Shown in pieces: positions 1 to 6,840 of a stretch of DNA of 30,170 nt; the first letter of the stretch is position 1; each line of letters begins with the position of its first letter. The translations under genes were made by a program, and so were the position numbers. Source of the stretch: Faeciplasma sp900553675. GTDB taxonomy: Bacteria; Bacillota; Clostridia; Oscillospirales; Ruminococcaceae. Location: the NCBI GenBank assembly GCA_958428235.1, contig CAUAFG010000027.1, positions 1-30,170 on the forward strand, written 5' to 3'. The notes under the pieces were generated by a model. It was not told where the DNA came from, ran no database searches, and saw only the letters and a list, made by a program, of their open reading frames with translations.

Positions 1-181
1 TCATCGTATATCTTATTTAGGGGATTTTTTGACTGCATATTTCTTGACAAGTTCATTGCAGCGGTTTTAGGGTTCCCCCTTTTCCCCTTAGTTTCATCCC
101 CCTTACCCCCTGCAGGTAGTAGGACAGGTATCAAACGGCTCACACGGTGTAGCGAAGCTTCCTCATAATCCATAAATAACC

Positions 182-246
182 GCAAGTCCCATCATACGGC
201 GGTTTTGCACCCGCTTTTTGGAATCACTTCAGACGAAAATTAGTAT
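182..246. repeat. Bipartite intergenic repeat, copy A
   Basis: A 26-base block at 182-207 (core TCCCATCATACGGCGGTTTTG broken by small differences) and a second block at 233-246 (ACGAAAATTAGTAT) both reappear in the same order at 29882-29908 and 29955-29969. Spacing between blocks is about 25 bases here and about 46 in the other copy. The identity of the element is unknown. Confidence 0.5.
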
Positions 247-284
247 GAAAACATCTTTGCCAATGCCCACATCCCAAAAATAGC

Positions 285-326
285 AGAAAAAAGATGTGTG
301 CAAAAGACCTTCCTTTGCACACATCT
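285..326 (-). terminator. Rho-independent terminator of glnN
   Basis: Perfect 13-bp stem (AGATGTGTGCAAA pairs with its complement at 314-326) with a short loop. On the minus strand it is followed by a run of six T (286-291). It lies about 37 bases downstream of the glnN stop. Confidence 0.9.
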
Positions 327-362
327 CAATAAATCAACAAATATTCAAAGTCTACCGCCGAC

Positions 363-2447
363 TTATACCGCAAACAACATTCTTCCATATGTCGGATAAG
401 GCCAATATTTCTCCCCGACAAGCGGCTCAATCTCATCGGCAACCGCGCGCAGACGATCCATCGCGGGAATTATAGCGTCTCTGTAATACTCGGCAAGACG
501 CTGATCGTCGCCCTGCGGGGCTTCGGCTAAAAGCTCCTCCAGCGAGCGCATTTTCTTATACATATTGGTGGAAAGATTTGTAAGATTTCTTATCATATCC
601 ACCTCAAAGCCGCACTCAACGTCGGCAATGCTCCTTGTGCACGACACCGCCTCAGCCATCTTGCGGACGTAGGTCGAAACAGCGGGCAGGATATCCTTTT
701 TCGCCATTTCAATCATGGTCAGCGACTCGATTTTTATTATCTTGCAGTAGTTTTCGAGATTAATAACATACCTCGACTCCAGCTCGGTGCGGGAGTATAC
801 ACCCTGCCGCTCGAACATTGCTACATTTCGCTCGTCGCACAGATGCGGCAGAGCGTCGGGCGTGGTGGGAAGGTTGTGCAGTCCCCTGCGGGCTGCCTCC
901 TCAACCCATTCGCGGCTGTAACCGTCGCCGTTGAAGATTATATTCTTGTTTTCGATGATGGTGCGGCGGATAAGGTGCTGAAGAGCGTCGGCAAAGTCGG
1001 GCGCGTCCTTAAGCTCGTCATAAAAGCCGTCAAGCTCGTCTGCTACGATGGCGTTGAGCATTGTGGTCGGCACGGCGATAGACTGGCTTGAGCCCGGGCT
1101 GCGGAACTCGAACTTATTGCCGGTGAAGGCAAACGGCGAGGTGCGGTTGCGGTCGGTGGTGTCTCGCAGGAAATGCGGAAGGACGTTTACACCGGTCTGC
1201 ATATCGGTGCGCTCGCGGGCGAAATACTCTCTGTCCTCGGCAATGGCTTCGAGGATTCCCGAAAGCTCGTCGCCAAGAAACATCGAAATAATAGCCGGAG
1301 GAGCTTCGTTTGCGCCCAGACGGTGGTCGTTTCCGGCGGAAGCAACCGAAATCCTGAGTAGATCCTGATATTCGTGCACGCCCTTGATTACGGCGCAGAG
1401 GAACAGAAGAAACTGCATATTCTCGCTTGGTGTGCTGCCCGGCTCGAAGAGGTTTACGCCCTCGGCTGTGGAGAGCGACCAGTTATCGTGCTTGCCTGAG
1501 CCGTTTATGCCCTCAAAAGGCTTTTCGTGGAGCAGGCATTTAAAGCCGTGTCTATGCGCGACCTTTCTTAAAAGCTCCATGGTGAGCTGGTTGTGGTCTG
1601 ATGCGATATTTGCGGTTGCGAATATCGGGGCAAGCTCGTGCTGGGAGGGGGCGACCTCGTTATGCTCGGTCTTTGCCATCACCCCAACGCGCCACAGCTC
1701 GGTGTCTATATCCCGCATAAAGTCCTGAACGCGGGTTTTGAGCATTCCGTAATAGTGATCCTCAAGCTCCTGACCCTTGGGGGGCTTTGCGCCGTAAAGA
1801 GTCCTGCCGGTGAAGATAAGATCCTTGCGGCGGGCGTACATATCCCTGTCGATCAGGAAATACTCCTGCTCCGGACCGCAGGTTGCAATTACGCGCTTGG
1901 TGTTGTTACCGAAAAGCTTTAAAATACGGCAGGCGGAACGGCTTATAGCCTCCATCGAGCGAAGAAGCGGGGTTTTGGTGTCTAACGCTTCGCCGCTGTA
2001 GGAGCAGAACGCCGTGGGTATGTAAAGAGTGTCGTTTTTAATAAAGGCGTATGAGGTAGGGTCCCATGCGGTGTATCCCCTTGCCTCAAAGGTGGCTCGA
2101 AGACCGCCGGATGGGAAGCTTGAAGCGTCCGACTCGCCCTTTATAAGCTCCTTGCCCTTAAATTCGAGGATGGGCATTCCACCCTTTGAGCCAGAAAGAA
2201 AGCTGTCGTGCTTCTCGGCGGTAACGCCTGTCAGCGGCTGGAACCAGTGGGTGAAGTGAGTGGCTCCGCGGCTTAGCGCCCAATCGCGCATGGCTGCCGC
2301 AACCTGATTTGCAATTTTAACGTCGAGCGGGTTGCCAGCCTCGATGGTTGCATGAAGCTCCTCATAGACCTCGGGGTCGAGCATCTCCTTCATCACATGG
2401 TCGTTAAAGACCTCGCTGCCGAAAACTTCTGAAATGTTATTGGACAT
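363..2447 (-). CDS. glnN: Glutamine synthetase type III (GlnN)
   Basis: Ligates ammonia to glutamate using ATP to make glutamine, the main cytoplasmic nitrogen-assimilation step. The 694-residue protein has the size of the type III family (about 700 residues, against about 450 for types I and II). It carries the family's N-terminal GGMP.LEFKG and DASSFPSGGLRATFEARGY segments, a catalytic core with CGPEQEYFLID, NEVAPSQHE and GSGKHDNWS, and the C-terminal NRTSPFAFTGNKFEFR block. The reading frame extends 21 codons upstream, but I chose the ATG at 2447 because AGGAGG (2460-2465) precedes it at 12 bases and the upstream codons cover the RBS and leader. It has its own promoter at 2522-2550 and a terminator, so it is monocistronic. 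A small CCCC-GATT-GGGG hairpin lies in the leader. No frameshift is visible. Confidence 0.96.
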   Translation of the reverse strand: MSNNISEVFGSEVFNDHVMKEMLDPEVYEELHATIEAGNPLDVKIANQVAAAMRDWALSRGATHFTHWFQPLTGVTAEKHDSFLSGSKGGMPILEFKGKELIKGESDASSFPSGGLRATFEARGYTAWDPTSYAFIKNDTLYIPTAFCSYSGEALDTKTPLLRSMEAISRSACRILKLFGNNTKRVIATCGPEQEYFLIDRDMYARRKDLIFTGRTLYGAKPPKGQELEDHYYGMLKTRVQDFMRDIDTELWRVGVMAKTEHNEVAPSQHELAPIFATANIASDHNQLTMELLRKVAHRHGFKCLLHEKPFEGINGSGKHDNWSLSTAEGVNLFEPGSTPSENMQFLLFLCAVIKGVHEYQDLLRISVASAGNDHRLGANEAPPAIISMFLGDELSGILEAIAEDREYFARERTDMQTGVNVLPHFLRDTTDRNRTSPFAFTGNKFEFRSPGSSQSIAVPTTMLNAIVADELDGFYDELKDAPDFADALQHLIRRTIIENKNIIFNGDGYSREWVEEAARRGLHNLPTTPDALPHLCDERNVAMFERQGVYSRTELESRYVINLENYCKIIKIESLTMIEMAKKDILPAVSTYVRKMAEAVSCTRSIADVECGFEVDMIRNLTNLSTNMYKKMRSLEELLAEAPQGDDQRLAEYYRDAIIPAMDRLRAVADEIEPLVGEKYWPYPTYGRMLFAV

Positions 2448-2521
2448 GGATTCATTAATCCTCCTGAAAATGTTTAGCCGTCCCCAATCGGGGCGCAGTT
2501 TAATTCGCACAATACATAGAT

Positions 2522-2550
2522 AGTATAAGATATTTCGGCGGATTTGTCAA
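2522..2550 (-). promoter_or_regulatory. Sigma-A type promoter of glnN
   Basis: Minus-strand TTGACA (2545-2550), 17-base spacer, TATACT (2522-2527). It lies about 75 bases upstream of the glnN ATG. Confidence 0.8.
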
Positions 2551-2612
2551 TTATTATTTTTCGGGTTGTATCTTTTGCGAAGGGGTGGGCGCGCTCACGT
2601 ACTTTGGCTGGT

Positions 2613-2721
2613 GGCGGAGGTCGATGCGCCGCAGGCGCATTAGCGGAGCATTAGTCGCAGGAACCAAGCGGTTTCTGCGGCTAATGCTCCGCTCAGGACG
2701 CAAAGCGTCCCGACCTCCGCC
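2613..2721. repeat. Nested palindrome folding as a cloverleaf
   Basis: An outer perfect 11-bp stem (2613-2623 with 2711-2721) encloses three hairpins. The first has 7-bp arms (2624-2640). The second is a 24-bp stem with an AAGC loop and two G-T pairs (2642-2693). The third has 6-bp arms with loop AAA (2696-2710). Only three bases (2641, 2694-2695) between the arms are unpaired. Both strands can form it. It sits between the divergent glnN and cotJ promoters and has no coding signal I trust. It could be a small mobile repeat, a structured RNA or a DNA cruciform. Confidence 0.75.
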
Positions 2722-2868
2722 CCGCGCTGAGTGGGGACTCCCGACAAACTGCGATATATAAGCTATCCCAGAGCGCGCCCGGGGAAGACCGCGCAAACCA
2801 TCCTCCCAAACAGCTATAAAGCTGCGACAAGCATAATCAGCCGCCTGTAACCTCCAGTCTCGCCCAAG

Positions 2869-2876
2869 CATACAAT
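2869..2876 (+). promoter_or_regulatory. Possible sigma-E -10 element of cotJ operon
   Basis: CATACAAT matches the -10 consensus of the mother-cell sporulation factor sigma-E (CATACA-T), 48 bases before the cotJA ATG. The -35 region is a poor match, so this is tentative. In Bacillus subtilis, cotJ is known to be sigma-E dependent. Confidence 0.4.
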
Positions 2877-2923
2877 GTAAAAGCAGGCGCAAGTCTGCAA
2901 TAAACATTATTATGGAGATAACC

Positions 2924-3166
2924 ATGAACATCAACGATATAGTTTTCAGCAGCCGTACCGGTATGCAGCCGGCTCCGGCTCCAACTTCGGACTCGCCCGC
3001 TCTATGCTGCGAGCAGCCCGGAACGGAGTTTCCCAAGGAAACCCCGATTGCGATGCTCTACGTTCCGTTCCAGCAGTGGCGAAAGGTATATGAGCCAATG
3101 GTGGGTCTGGATAGAGGAACGGTTTTTGAAGAGCTTGACAAGCCCTTTATCGGGGAGAGAATGTAA
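2924..3166 (+). CDS. cotJA: Spore coat associated protein CotJA
   Basis: Small spore-coat component made in the mother cell. The 80-residue protein shows the CotJA pattern: a Pro-rich N-terminal half, then P.AMLYVPFQQW..VYEP..GL.RGT.FEELDKPF. The second ATG (2924) is chosen because GGAG at 2915-2918 serves as its RBS; the first ATG at 2912 overlaps that RBS. Its stop overlaps the cotJB start by one base (TAATG), indicating translational coupling in a three-gene operon. The presence of cotJ implies an endospore-former. Confidence 0.92.
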   Translation: MNINDIVFSSRTGMQPAPAPTSDSPALCCEQPGTEFPKETPIAMLYVPFQQWRKVYEPMVGLDRGTVFEELDKPFIGERM

Positions 3167-3429
3167 TGCAGAATCGCGAAAAGCTCTTAAAGAGCGTTCA
3201 GCAATACTCCTTCGCGGTGCTTGAAGCGGCGCTATTTCTGGACACCCACCCGGATTGTGCAGACGCTTTGGCATACTACAACAAATACAAAAAGCTCTGG
3301 CAGGAAGCAAAGGCGGAATACGAATCCAAATACGGTCCGCTTACAATCGCTTCCGACGCAAACAACAGCCGCTGGCAGTGGTCGCAGGGACCTTGGCCGT
3401 GGGAGCTTGCAGCTAATGAGGGGGCGTAA
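3166..3429 (+). CDS. cotJB: Spore coat protein CotJB
   Basis: Second gene of the cotJ operon and a partner of CotJA and CotJC in the inner coat. The 87-residue protein has the family's helical N-terminal half (LLK.VQQYSFAVLEAALFLDTHP), the central YYNKYKKLW motif, and the hallmark YGPLT followed by a Trp-rich end with PWPWE. The start is the ATG overlapping the cotJA stop. The cotJC start follows 2 bases after its stop. Confidence 0.93.
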   Translation: MQNREKLLKSVQQYSFAVLEAALFLDTHPDCADALAYYNKYKKLWQEAKAEYESKYGPLTIASDANNSRWQWSQGPWPWELAANEGA

Positions 3430-3431
3430 TT

Positions 3432-4028
3432 ATGTGGCAATATGAAAAGAAATTACAGTATCCGGTAAAAATAAAGACCCCGAACCCCGCCGCCGCAAAG
3501 GTCATAATATCGCAGTTCGGAGGTCCCGACGGCGAGCTTGGCGCGGCTATGAGATATCTTTCTCAGAGATACGTTGCCCCATGCCCCGAGGTCAAGGCGA
3601 TTTTAAACGACATCGGCACCGAGGAGCTGGGTCACATGGAGATGGTCTGCGCGGTGGTATACCAGCTCACCAAAAACCTTACTCCCAAGGAGATAAAGGC
3701 TTCGGGCTTCGACACCTACTTTGTGGATCACACCACCGGACTTTATCCGATAGCGGCGTCGGGAACGCCGTTCTCTGCCGAGGTGTTCCAGTCCACCGGC
3801 GACCCGATTGCGGATCTCACCGAGGATCTGGCGGCGGAGCAGAAAGCCAGACTGACCTACGACAACATTCTGCGCTTGGTTGACGACCCCGATGTGCGCG
3901 ACGTTATAAAGTTCCTGCGCGCAAGAGAGATTGTGCATTTTCAGAGGTTCGGCGAAGCCATGCGCTTAGTCACCGACCAGCTCAACGCCAAGAACTTCTA
4001 TGCATTTAATCCCAGCTTCGACAAATAA
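3432..4028 (+). CDS. cotJC: Spore coat manganese catalase CotJC
   Basis: Manganese-catalase-family protein of the spore coat, thought to remove hydrogen peroxide. Length (198 residues) is typical of CotJC and shorter than free Mn-catalases. The four-helix di-manganese site is visible: E35 (DGELGAA), E65-H68 in EELGH, E136 in AEQKAR and E166-H169 in REIVH. It ends the cotJABC operon and is followed directly by a strong terminator. Confidence 0.95.
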   Translation: MWQYEKKLQYPVKIKTPNPAAAKVIISQFGGPDGELGAAMRYLSQRYVAPCPEVKAILNDIGTEELGHMEMVCAVVYQLTKNLTPKEIKASGFDTYFVDHTTGLYPIAASGTPFSAEVFQSTGDPIADLTEDLAAEQKARLTYDNILRLVDDPDVRDVIKFLRAREIVHFQRFGEAMRLVTDQLNAKNFYAFNPSFDK

Positions 4029-4031
4029 AAA

Positions 4032-4120
4032 TAACTGCGGCTCAGATTTGTGAGTCGCAGTTTTTTTATTCTCTTATCTATTCCATCCTGTCGCAGCGGA
4101 CGGTTAGTTTTGCGGAGCTG
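4032..4120. repeat. Direct repeat, left copy (terminator plus sortase 3' end)
   Basis: Aligns with 6742-6840: the same terminator hairpin, a short AT-rich gap, then about 40 bases beginning CTATTCCA and containing TGTCGCAGCGGACGGTTAGT. The copies differ at several positions. Between them lies a 2.7-kb islet (XRE, SDR, DUF3791-like genes). Confidence 0.75.
4033..4067 (+). terminator. Terminator of cotJABC
   Basis: 12-bp stem (AACTGCGGCTCA with TGAGTCGCAGTT, one G-T pair), 6-base loop, then seven T. The same hairpin recurs at 6743-6772 as part of a longer direct repeat. Confidence 0.92.
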
Positions 4121-4125
4121 CTTGT
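4078..4125 (-). pseudogene. Remnant of a sortase gene 3' end
   Basis: Read on the minus strand these bases encode AKLTVRCDRME followed by TAG, which matches the ARLTVRCDKVE end of the intact sortase at 6794-7438, including the C-terminal stop position. Similarity fades upstream and a stop appears in frame, so only the last 12 to 14 codons survive. No other part of the sortase is recognisable in 4126-4364, which otherwise holds nothing I can identify. Confidence 0.65.
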
Positions 4126-4364
4126 AGGGCTTTATCATTATATCTCATGGTTTAGCAGTTCCATTATCCCTGAACGTGTGTATTTTTGGGGAAAAAGCAG
4201 CTTATCAGCTGCGGCAGGGTGACTTTTACGTTCCGCCTATCCTTAATCTCCGTTAAATTTACAGAATAAGCCCGACCGGTGCTGTTAATTTGCTTAGCTA
4301 TCTGATTAACCGATACACTCATCCTGAACAAAAGGGACATAGGCTTGGAAAGTCATTTGAGAAA

Positions 4365-4946
4365 TTACCGGATAGCCATGATTTGTTCCGTCAGTGCCTT
4401 ATATCTTGGATTCTGCTGAAGAGGCGCAAAAACATCACCGCAAATAAAGCGTTGCAGTCTGCCCTTCAGGTCGCCATATTTCGCATTGCCGTCATTTCCA
4501 TAGCCAAACGAATGATCGCGCAGAAGCGGAACATCAAGATTTCTCTTTTTGTTAAAGCTTTCTGCCTGTGCGATGATGAATTTTACTCCTTCCTCAAGCA
4601 GGTCGATTGCCTCTTCCTCGCGTCCTAATCGGACAAGGCATTCCGCAGGGAAGCGATACATGGGATAATAATCATAAATAAACGTCGGTCTGTATTTTTC
4701 TTCCGTGTACAGTGCATCTGCCATACTTCTAAGGAATGTGTAGCAATACAGCGCATCATCAAGCTTGCCCTTGCGCATATACAGATTTGCAAGAGGCACG
4801 ACCTGAGAAATATCGGGCATACTTGTGCCATTCTCCCATTTTGAAACAGCCTGCGCAGAAATATTCAGCTGCTCGGCGAGCTCTTCCTGCGTAAGGTTTC
4901 GTTCTTTTCGCAGACGCTTAATAATCTGCCCCATATTTTCTTTCAT
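4365..4946 (-). CDS. XRE-family regulator, internally shortened
   Basis: Residues 6-58 form a helix-turn-helix of the XRE type (IKRLRKERNLTQEELAEQL..SAQAVSKWENG). DNA binding and often autoregulation are expected. In Clostridia this N-terminus usually belongs to proteins of about 370-400 residues with a long helical-repeat sensor domain. Here, at PLANL (residue 55), the sequence jumps to RKGKLDDALYCYT, resembling the last repeats and the LLRD...Y tail of that family. The roughly 200-residue middle appears to be missing, without loss of frame. GGAGGA (4952-4957) is the RBS and a promoter lies at 4986-5014. The partner or target is unknown. Confidence 0.8.
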   Translation of the reverse strand: MKENMGQIIKRLRKERNLTQEELAEQLNISAQAVSKWENGTSMPDISQVVPLANLYMRKGKLDDALYCYTFLRSMADALYTEEKYRPTFIYDYYPMYRFPAECLVRLGREEEAIDLLEEGVKFIIAQAESFNKKRNLDVPLLRDHSFGYGNDGNAKYGDLKGRLQRFICGDVFAPLQQNPRYKALTEQIMAIR

Positions 4947-4985
4947 AAAAATCCTCCATAGAATTATTCCGGTACCGTTGTTCGT

Positions 4986-5014
4986 ATTATAGCAGGTTTT
5001 TAAAAGTGCGTGAA
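4986..5014 (-). promoter_or_regulatory. Promoter of the XRE regulator
   Basis: Minus-strand perfect TATAAT (4986-4991), 17-base spacer, and a weaker -35 TTCACG (5009-5014). Confidence 0.55.
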
Positions 5015-5091
5015 GAGATCAGAAAGAAAGTTTTTATAAACCGACAGTTGAGTTTTGGATTTTTGATAACCGTTGGCAGTCTGAAATGAAT

Positions 5092-5124
5092 CAGACCGCC
5101 GGTGTATCATACATCAGCGGTCTG
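5092..5124 (-). terminator. Hairpin downstream of the SDR gene
   Basis: 10-bp stem (CAGACCGCTG with CGGCGGTCTG on the minus strand, one G-T pair) with a 13-base loop, 23 bases past the SDR stop. The T-tract is poor, so termination is only probable. Confidence 0.45.
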
Positions 5125-5146
5125 CATTATGTTATATTCTACACTT

Positions 5147-5944
5147 TTATCTTGCATACAGCAATCCCACAATCCAATTTCGCAAACGGCAAGGCAGGAA
5201 TTTACAAAGCGCGCTCAGGCACTTGTAGCCGAAGCCAACCGTATAAATCGGCTTGACATTTTTCTTCAAGGCGAGCTTTGCTATGTACGCGCCGGCAGCT
5301 TGGGGCGACATACCGTTTTGCTCGTCCTTTTCCATGCCTGCAACGCTTCGAGAGATTCTGCCGCCGTAAATATCATCTCCGGCGATATTCTTCTTGCGCG
5401 CCGCCGTAAAGCCGGTGCGAATGTCTCCCGGCTGGGCGCAGGTAACTGTAATGCCAAAGGGCTTTACTTCATTTGCCAAAGCACAGGTATATGACTCAAT
5501 GGCAGCCTTGGATGCAGAATAGTAGGTCTGAAACGGAATATGTGCCACTGCCGCAACAGAGCTGATATTGACGATCCTGCCGCCGCCACCAAGTCGCATA
5601 TAGGGCAGCACAGCCTTATTCACATTCACCATGCCGAAAAAGTTTACGTCAAACTGACGCTTGGCGTCCGAAAGCTCTGTAAGCTCTACCGCTCCGGAGA
5701 TTCCGAAGCCCGCACAGTTTACAAGAATATGGATGTTTTTCTGCTCCGCGATTATCTGCCCGATCGAGCTTGCGACTGCCGCCTCGTCCGTTACGTCCAC
5801 ACTAATATGCCGGATTCCGTTATCGGAAAATTCCCTGCGGCTGAGTTCGTAAACGGTACAGCCCAAATCCCGAAGTGCCTCGGCAGTACACAAACCTATT
5901 CCGGAGCTTCCTCCGGTTACAACTGCCACTTTATTTGTCATCAT
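5147..5944 (-). CDS. SDR-family NAD(P)-dependent oxidoreductase
   Basis: Classical short-chain dehydrogenase/reductase (265 residues). It has TGGSSGIG at residues 10-17 (cofactor loop), NCAG at 76-79, catalytic N101, a serine at 128/129, and the catalytic pair Y142/K146 in YSASK. The substrate cannot be predicted. Residues SRRE after the second strand suggest a preference for NADP(H), since Arg follows the strand. The C-terminal 35 residues are hydrophobic and basic, possibly membrane-associating. The gene follows its own promoter and a dyad-containing leader. It is on the same strand as the downstream XRE gene but separated from it by a hairpin. Confidence 0.92.
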   Translation of the reverse strand: MMTNKVAVVTGGSSGIGLCTAEALRDLGCTVYELSRREFSDNGIRHISVDVTDEAAVASSIGQIIAEQKNIHILVNCAGFGISGAVELTELSDAKRQFDVNFFGMVNVNKAVLPYMRLGGGGRIVNISSVAAVAHIPFQTYYSASKAAIESYTCALANEVKPFGITVTCAQPGDIRTGFTAARKKNIAGDDIYGGRISRSVAGMEKDEQNGMSPQAAGAYIAKLALKKNVKPIYTVGFGYKCLSALCKFLPCRLRNWIVGLLYAR

Positions 5945-5965
5945 TCATCATCCCTTTTTCGATAT

Positions 5966-5996
5966 AAGACCGGTGCTATATATGAAAACCAGTCTT
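5966..5996. promoter_or_regulatory. Dyad in the SDR leader
   Basis: Inverted repeat AAGACCGGT / ACCAGTCTT (9-bp arms, one mismatch, 13-base spacer) between the SDR promoter and its RBS. It could be an operator or an mRNA hairpin. Confidence 0.4.
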
Positions 5997-6019
5997 GCAT
6001 ATCAAAATCTTTGAAAATA

Positions 6020-6049
6020 AGTATAACATAAAGTGTGTGTTTAAGTCAA
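6020..6049 (-). promoter_or_regulatory. Promoter of the SDR gene
   Basis: Minus-strand TTGACT (6044-6049), 18-base spacer, TATACT (6020-6025), about 75 bases before the ATG. Confidence 0.7.
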
Positions 6050-6140
6050 TGATAAATAGTAAAAGGAAAAATGTATAATTATAGGAGGCTGTCAGAACAG
6101 AGCCTGCTGTCGGAAACCAAGTTGAATGTATAAACCAATC

Positions 6141-6169
6141 TTGAAATAAAAGAAAATCTGTGATATAAT
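6141..6169 (+). promoter_or_regulatory. Promoter of the DUF3791-like pair
   Basis: TTGAAA (6141-6146), 17-base spacer, TATAAT (6164-6169). The RBS AAAGGAGG follows at 6181-6188. Confidence 0.75.
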
Positions 6170-6193
6170 AATATAAAACAAAAGGAGGCTGCT

Positions 6194-6427
6194 ATGAATA
6201 TCGAAGCTTTGACAAACGACAATCTTGAATTTGCAATATTCTGCATCGAAAACGTTGCCATAAGGCTCGGCGTCGGTGCGGAAAAGGTCTTTGTTGCCCT
6301 GACCGAAAAAAGCGATATTCTTGACAGCTATATTCTCCCGTGCTACGATGTTCTGCACACCCAAGGCAAGGATTATATTGTCGATGACATTCTTGATGTG
6401 ATGGCTCAGAGAGGGGTGGAGGTATGA
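6194..6427 (+). CDS. DUF3791-like small protein
   Basis: A 77-residue acidic, helix-rich protein. The pattern LEFAIFCIENVA..LG...E.V...LTEKSDILDSYILPCYDVLHTQGK.YIVDDI matches the small DUF3791 family as I remember it; the function is unknown. It has an ideal RBS (AAAGGAGG, 5 bases from the ATG), and its stop overlaps the next start (ATGA), so the two genes are coupled. From memory, such small genes often precede a DUF3990 (ADP-ribosyltransferase-like) gene, which would suggest an antitoxin-like role. No such gene follows here. Confidence 0.75.
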   Translation: MNIEALTNDNLEFAIFCIENVAIRLGVGAEKVFVALTEKSDILDSYILPCYDVLHTQGKDYIVDDILDVMAQRGVEV

Positions 6428-6638
6428 CAGCCAACCCTATTCTTCTTCAAAAAAAATATGCGAGGGTGGTTGCCTGCCTCGCTCAAAAGGAAAATATCTC
6501 TTTATCCGAAGCTCTTAAGCAGTTCTATTCCTCGTTCACATACACACTTGTGCGTGACGGCATTTCGGATATGCATTGCAGAGCGATGATTATATCGCTA
6601 CTGAGATTGCGGAGGAATTAAGCGGCTCGAGGTCTTAA
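6424..6638 (+). pseudogene. Second small DUF3791-type gene, frameshifted
   Basis: The frame from ATG 6424 runs through NPILLQKKYARVVACLAQKENISLSEAL and DGISDMHC, then leaves the expected sequence after codon 52 and stops at 6621. If one base is restored near 6580-6584, it continues as SDDYIATEIAEELSGSRS and stops at 6638, which fits the family's usual acidic C-terminus. The gene therefore carries a 1-base loss, or the assembly does. It overlaps the upstream gene by four bases. The function is unknown. I see no third gene before the terminator at 6743. Confidence 0.65.
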
Positions 6639-6741
6639 AGCCCTGCCTACAACGGCGTTTTTTGGAATATACTCAGCAGGTTGATAAAACGGTATTATCA
6701 CTTGAAATCGGTACTTGTCCCGGTAAAAATACTGAAAAATG

Positions 6742-6840
6742 TAACTGCGGCTCAGCTGTGTGAGTCGCAGTTTTGTTTTTCATTATTCTGTGGCTATTCC
6801 ACCTTGTCGCAGCGGACGGTTAGTCTTGCAGAGCCGCCGA
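6742..6840. repeat. Direct repeat, right copy
   Basis: Partner of 4032-4120. It contains the terminator hairpin and the last codons of the intact sortase gene that ends at 6794. Confidence 0.75.
6743..6772. terminator. Bidirectional terminator at the end of the pilus operon
   Basis: 12-bp stem (AACTGCGGCTCA / TGAGTCGCAGTT), 6-base loop. T-rich tails lie on both sides (TTTTGTTTTT on plus; ACATTTTTC on minus), serving the convergent DUF3791-like pair and the pilus operon. Confidence 0.85.

Larger units (their letters stand above)
1..362. other. Intergenic region downstream of glnN
   Basis: No convincing gene lies here. It holds C-rich and T-rich low-complexity DNA (about 60-115), a degenerate repeat (182-246) that recurs at the other end of the window, and the glnN terminator hairpin (285-326). 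Two TTGAC boxes near 29 and 44 on the plus strand have no good -10 partner. Confidence 0.6.

Noticed and set aside
2613..2721. tRNA-like cloverleaf as a real tRNA
   Set aside because: No TTCRA T-loop, no anticodon arm of 5 bp with 7-base loop, and the central arm is 24 bp.
2554..3036. 160-codon minus-strand frame
   Set aside because: Runs through the nested palindrome and antisense to cotJA, with no RBS and no protein-like pattern.
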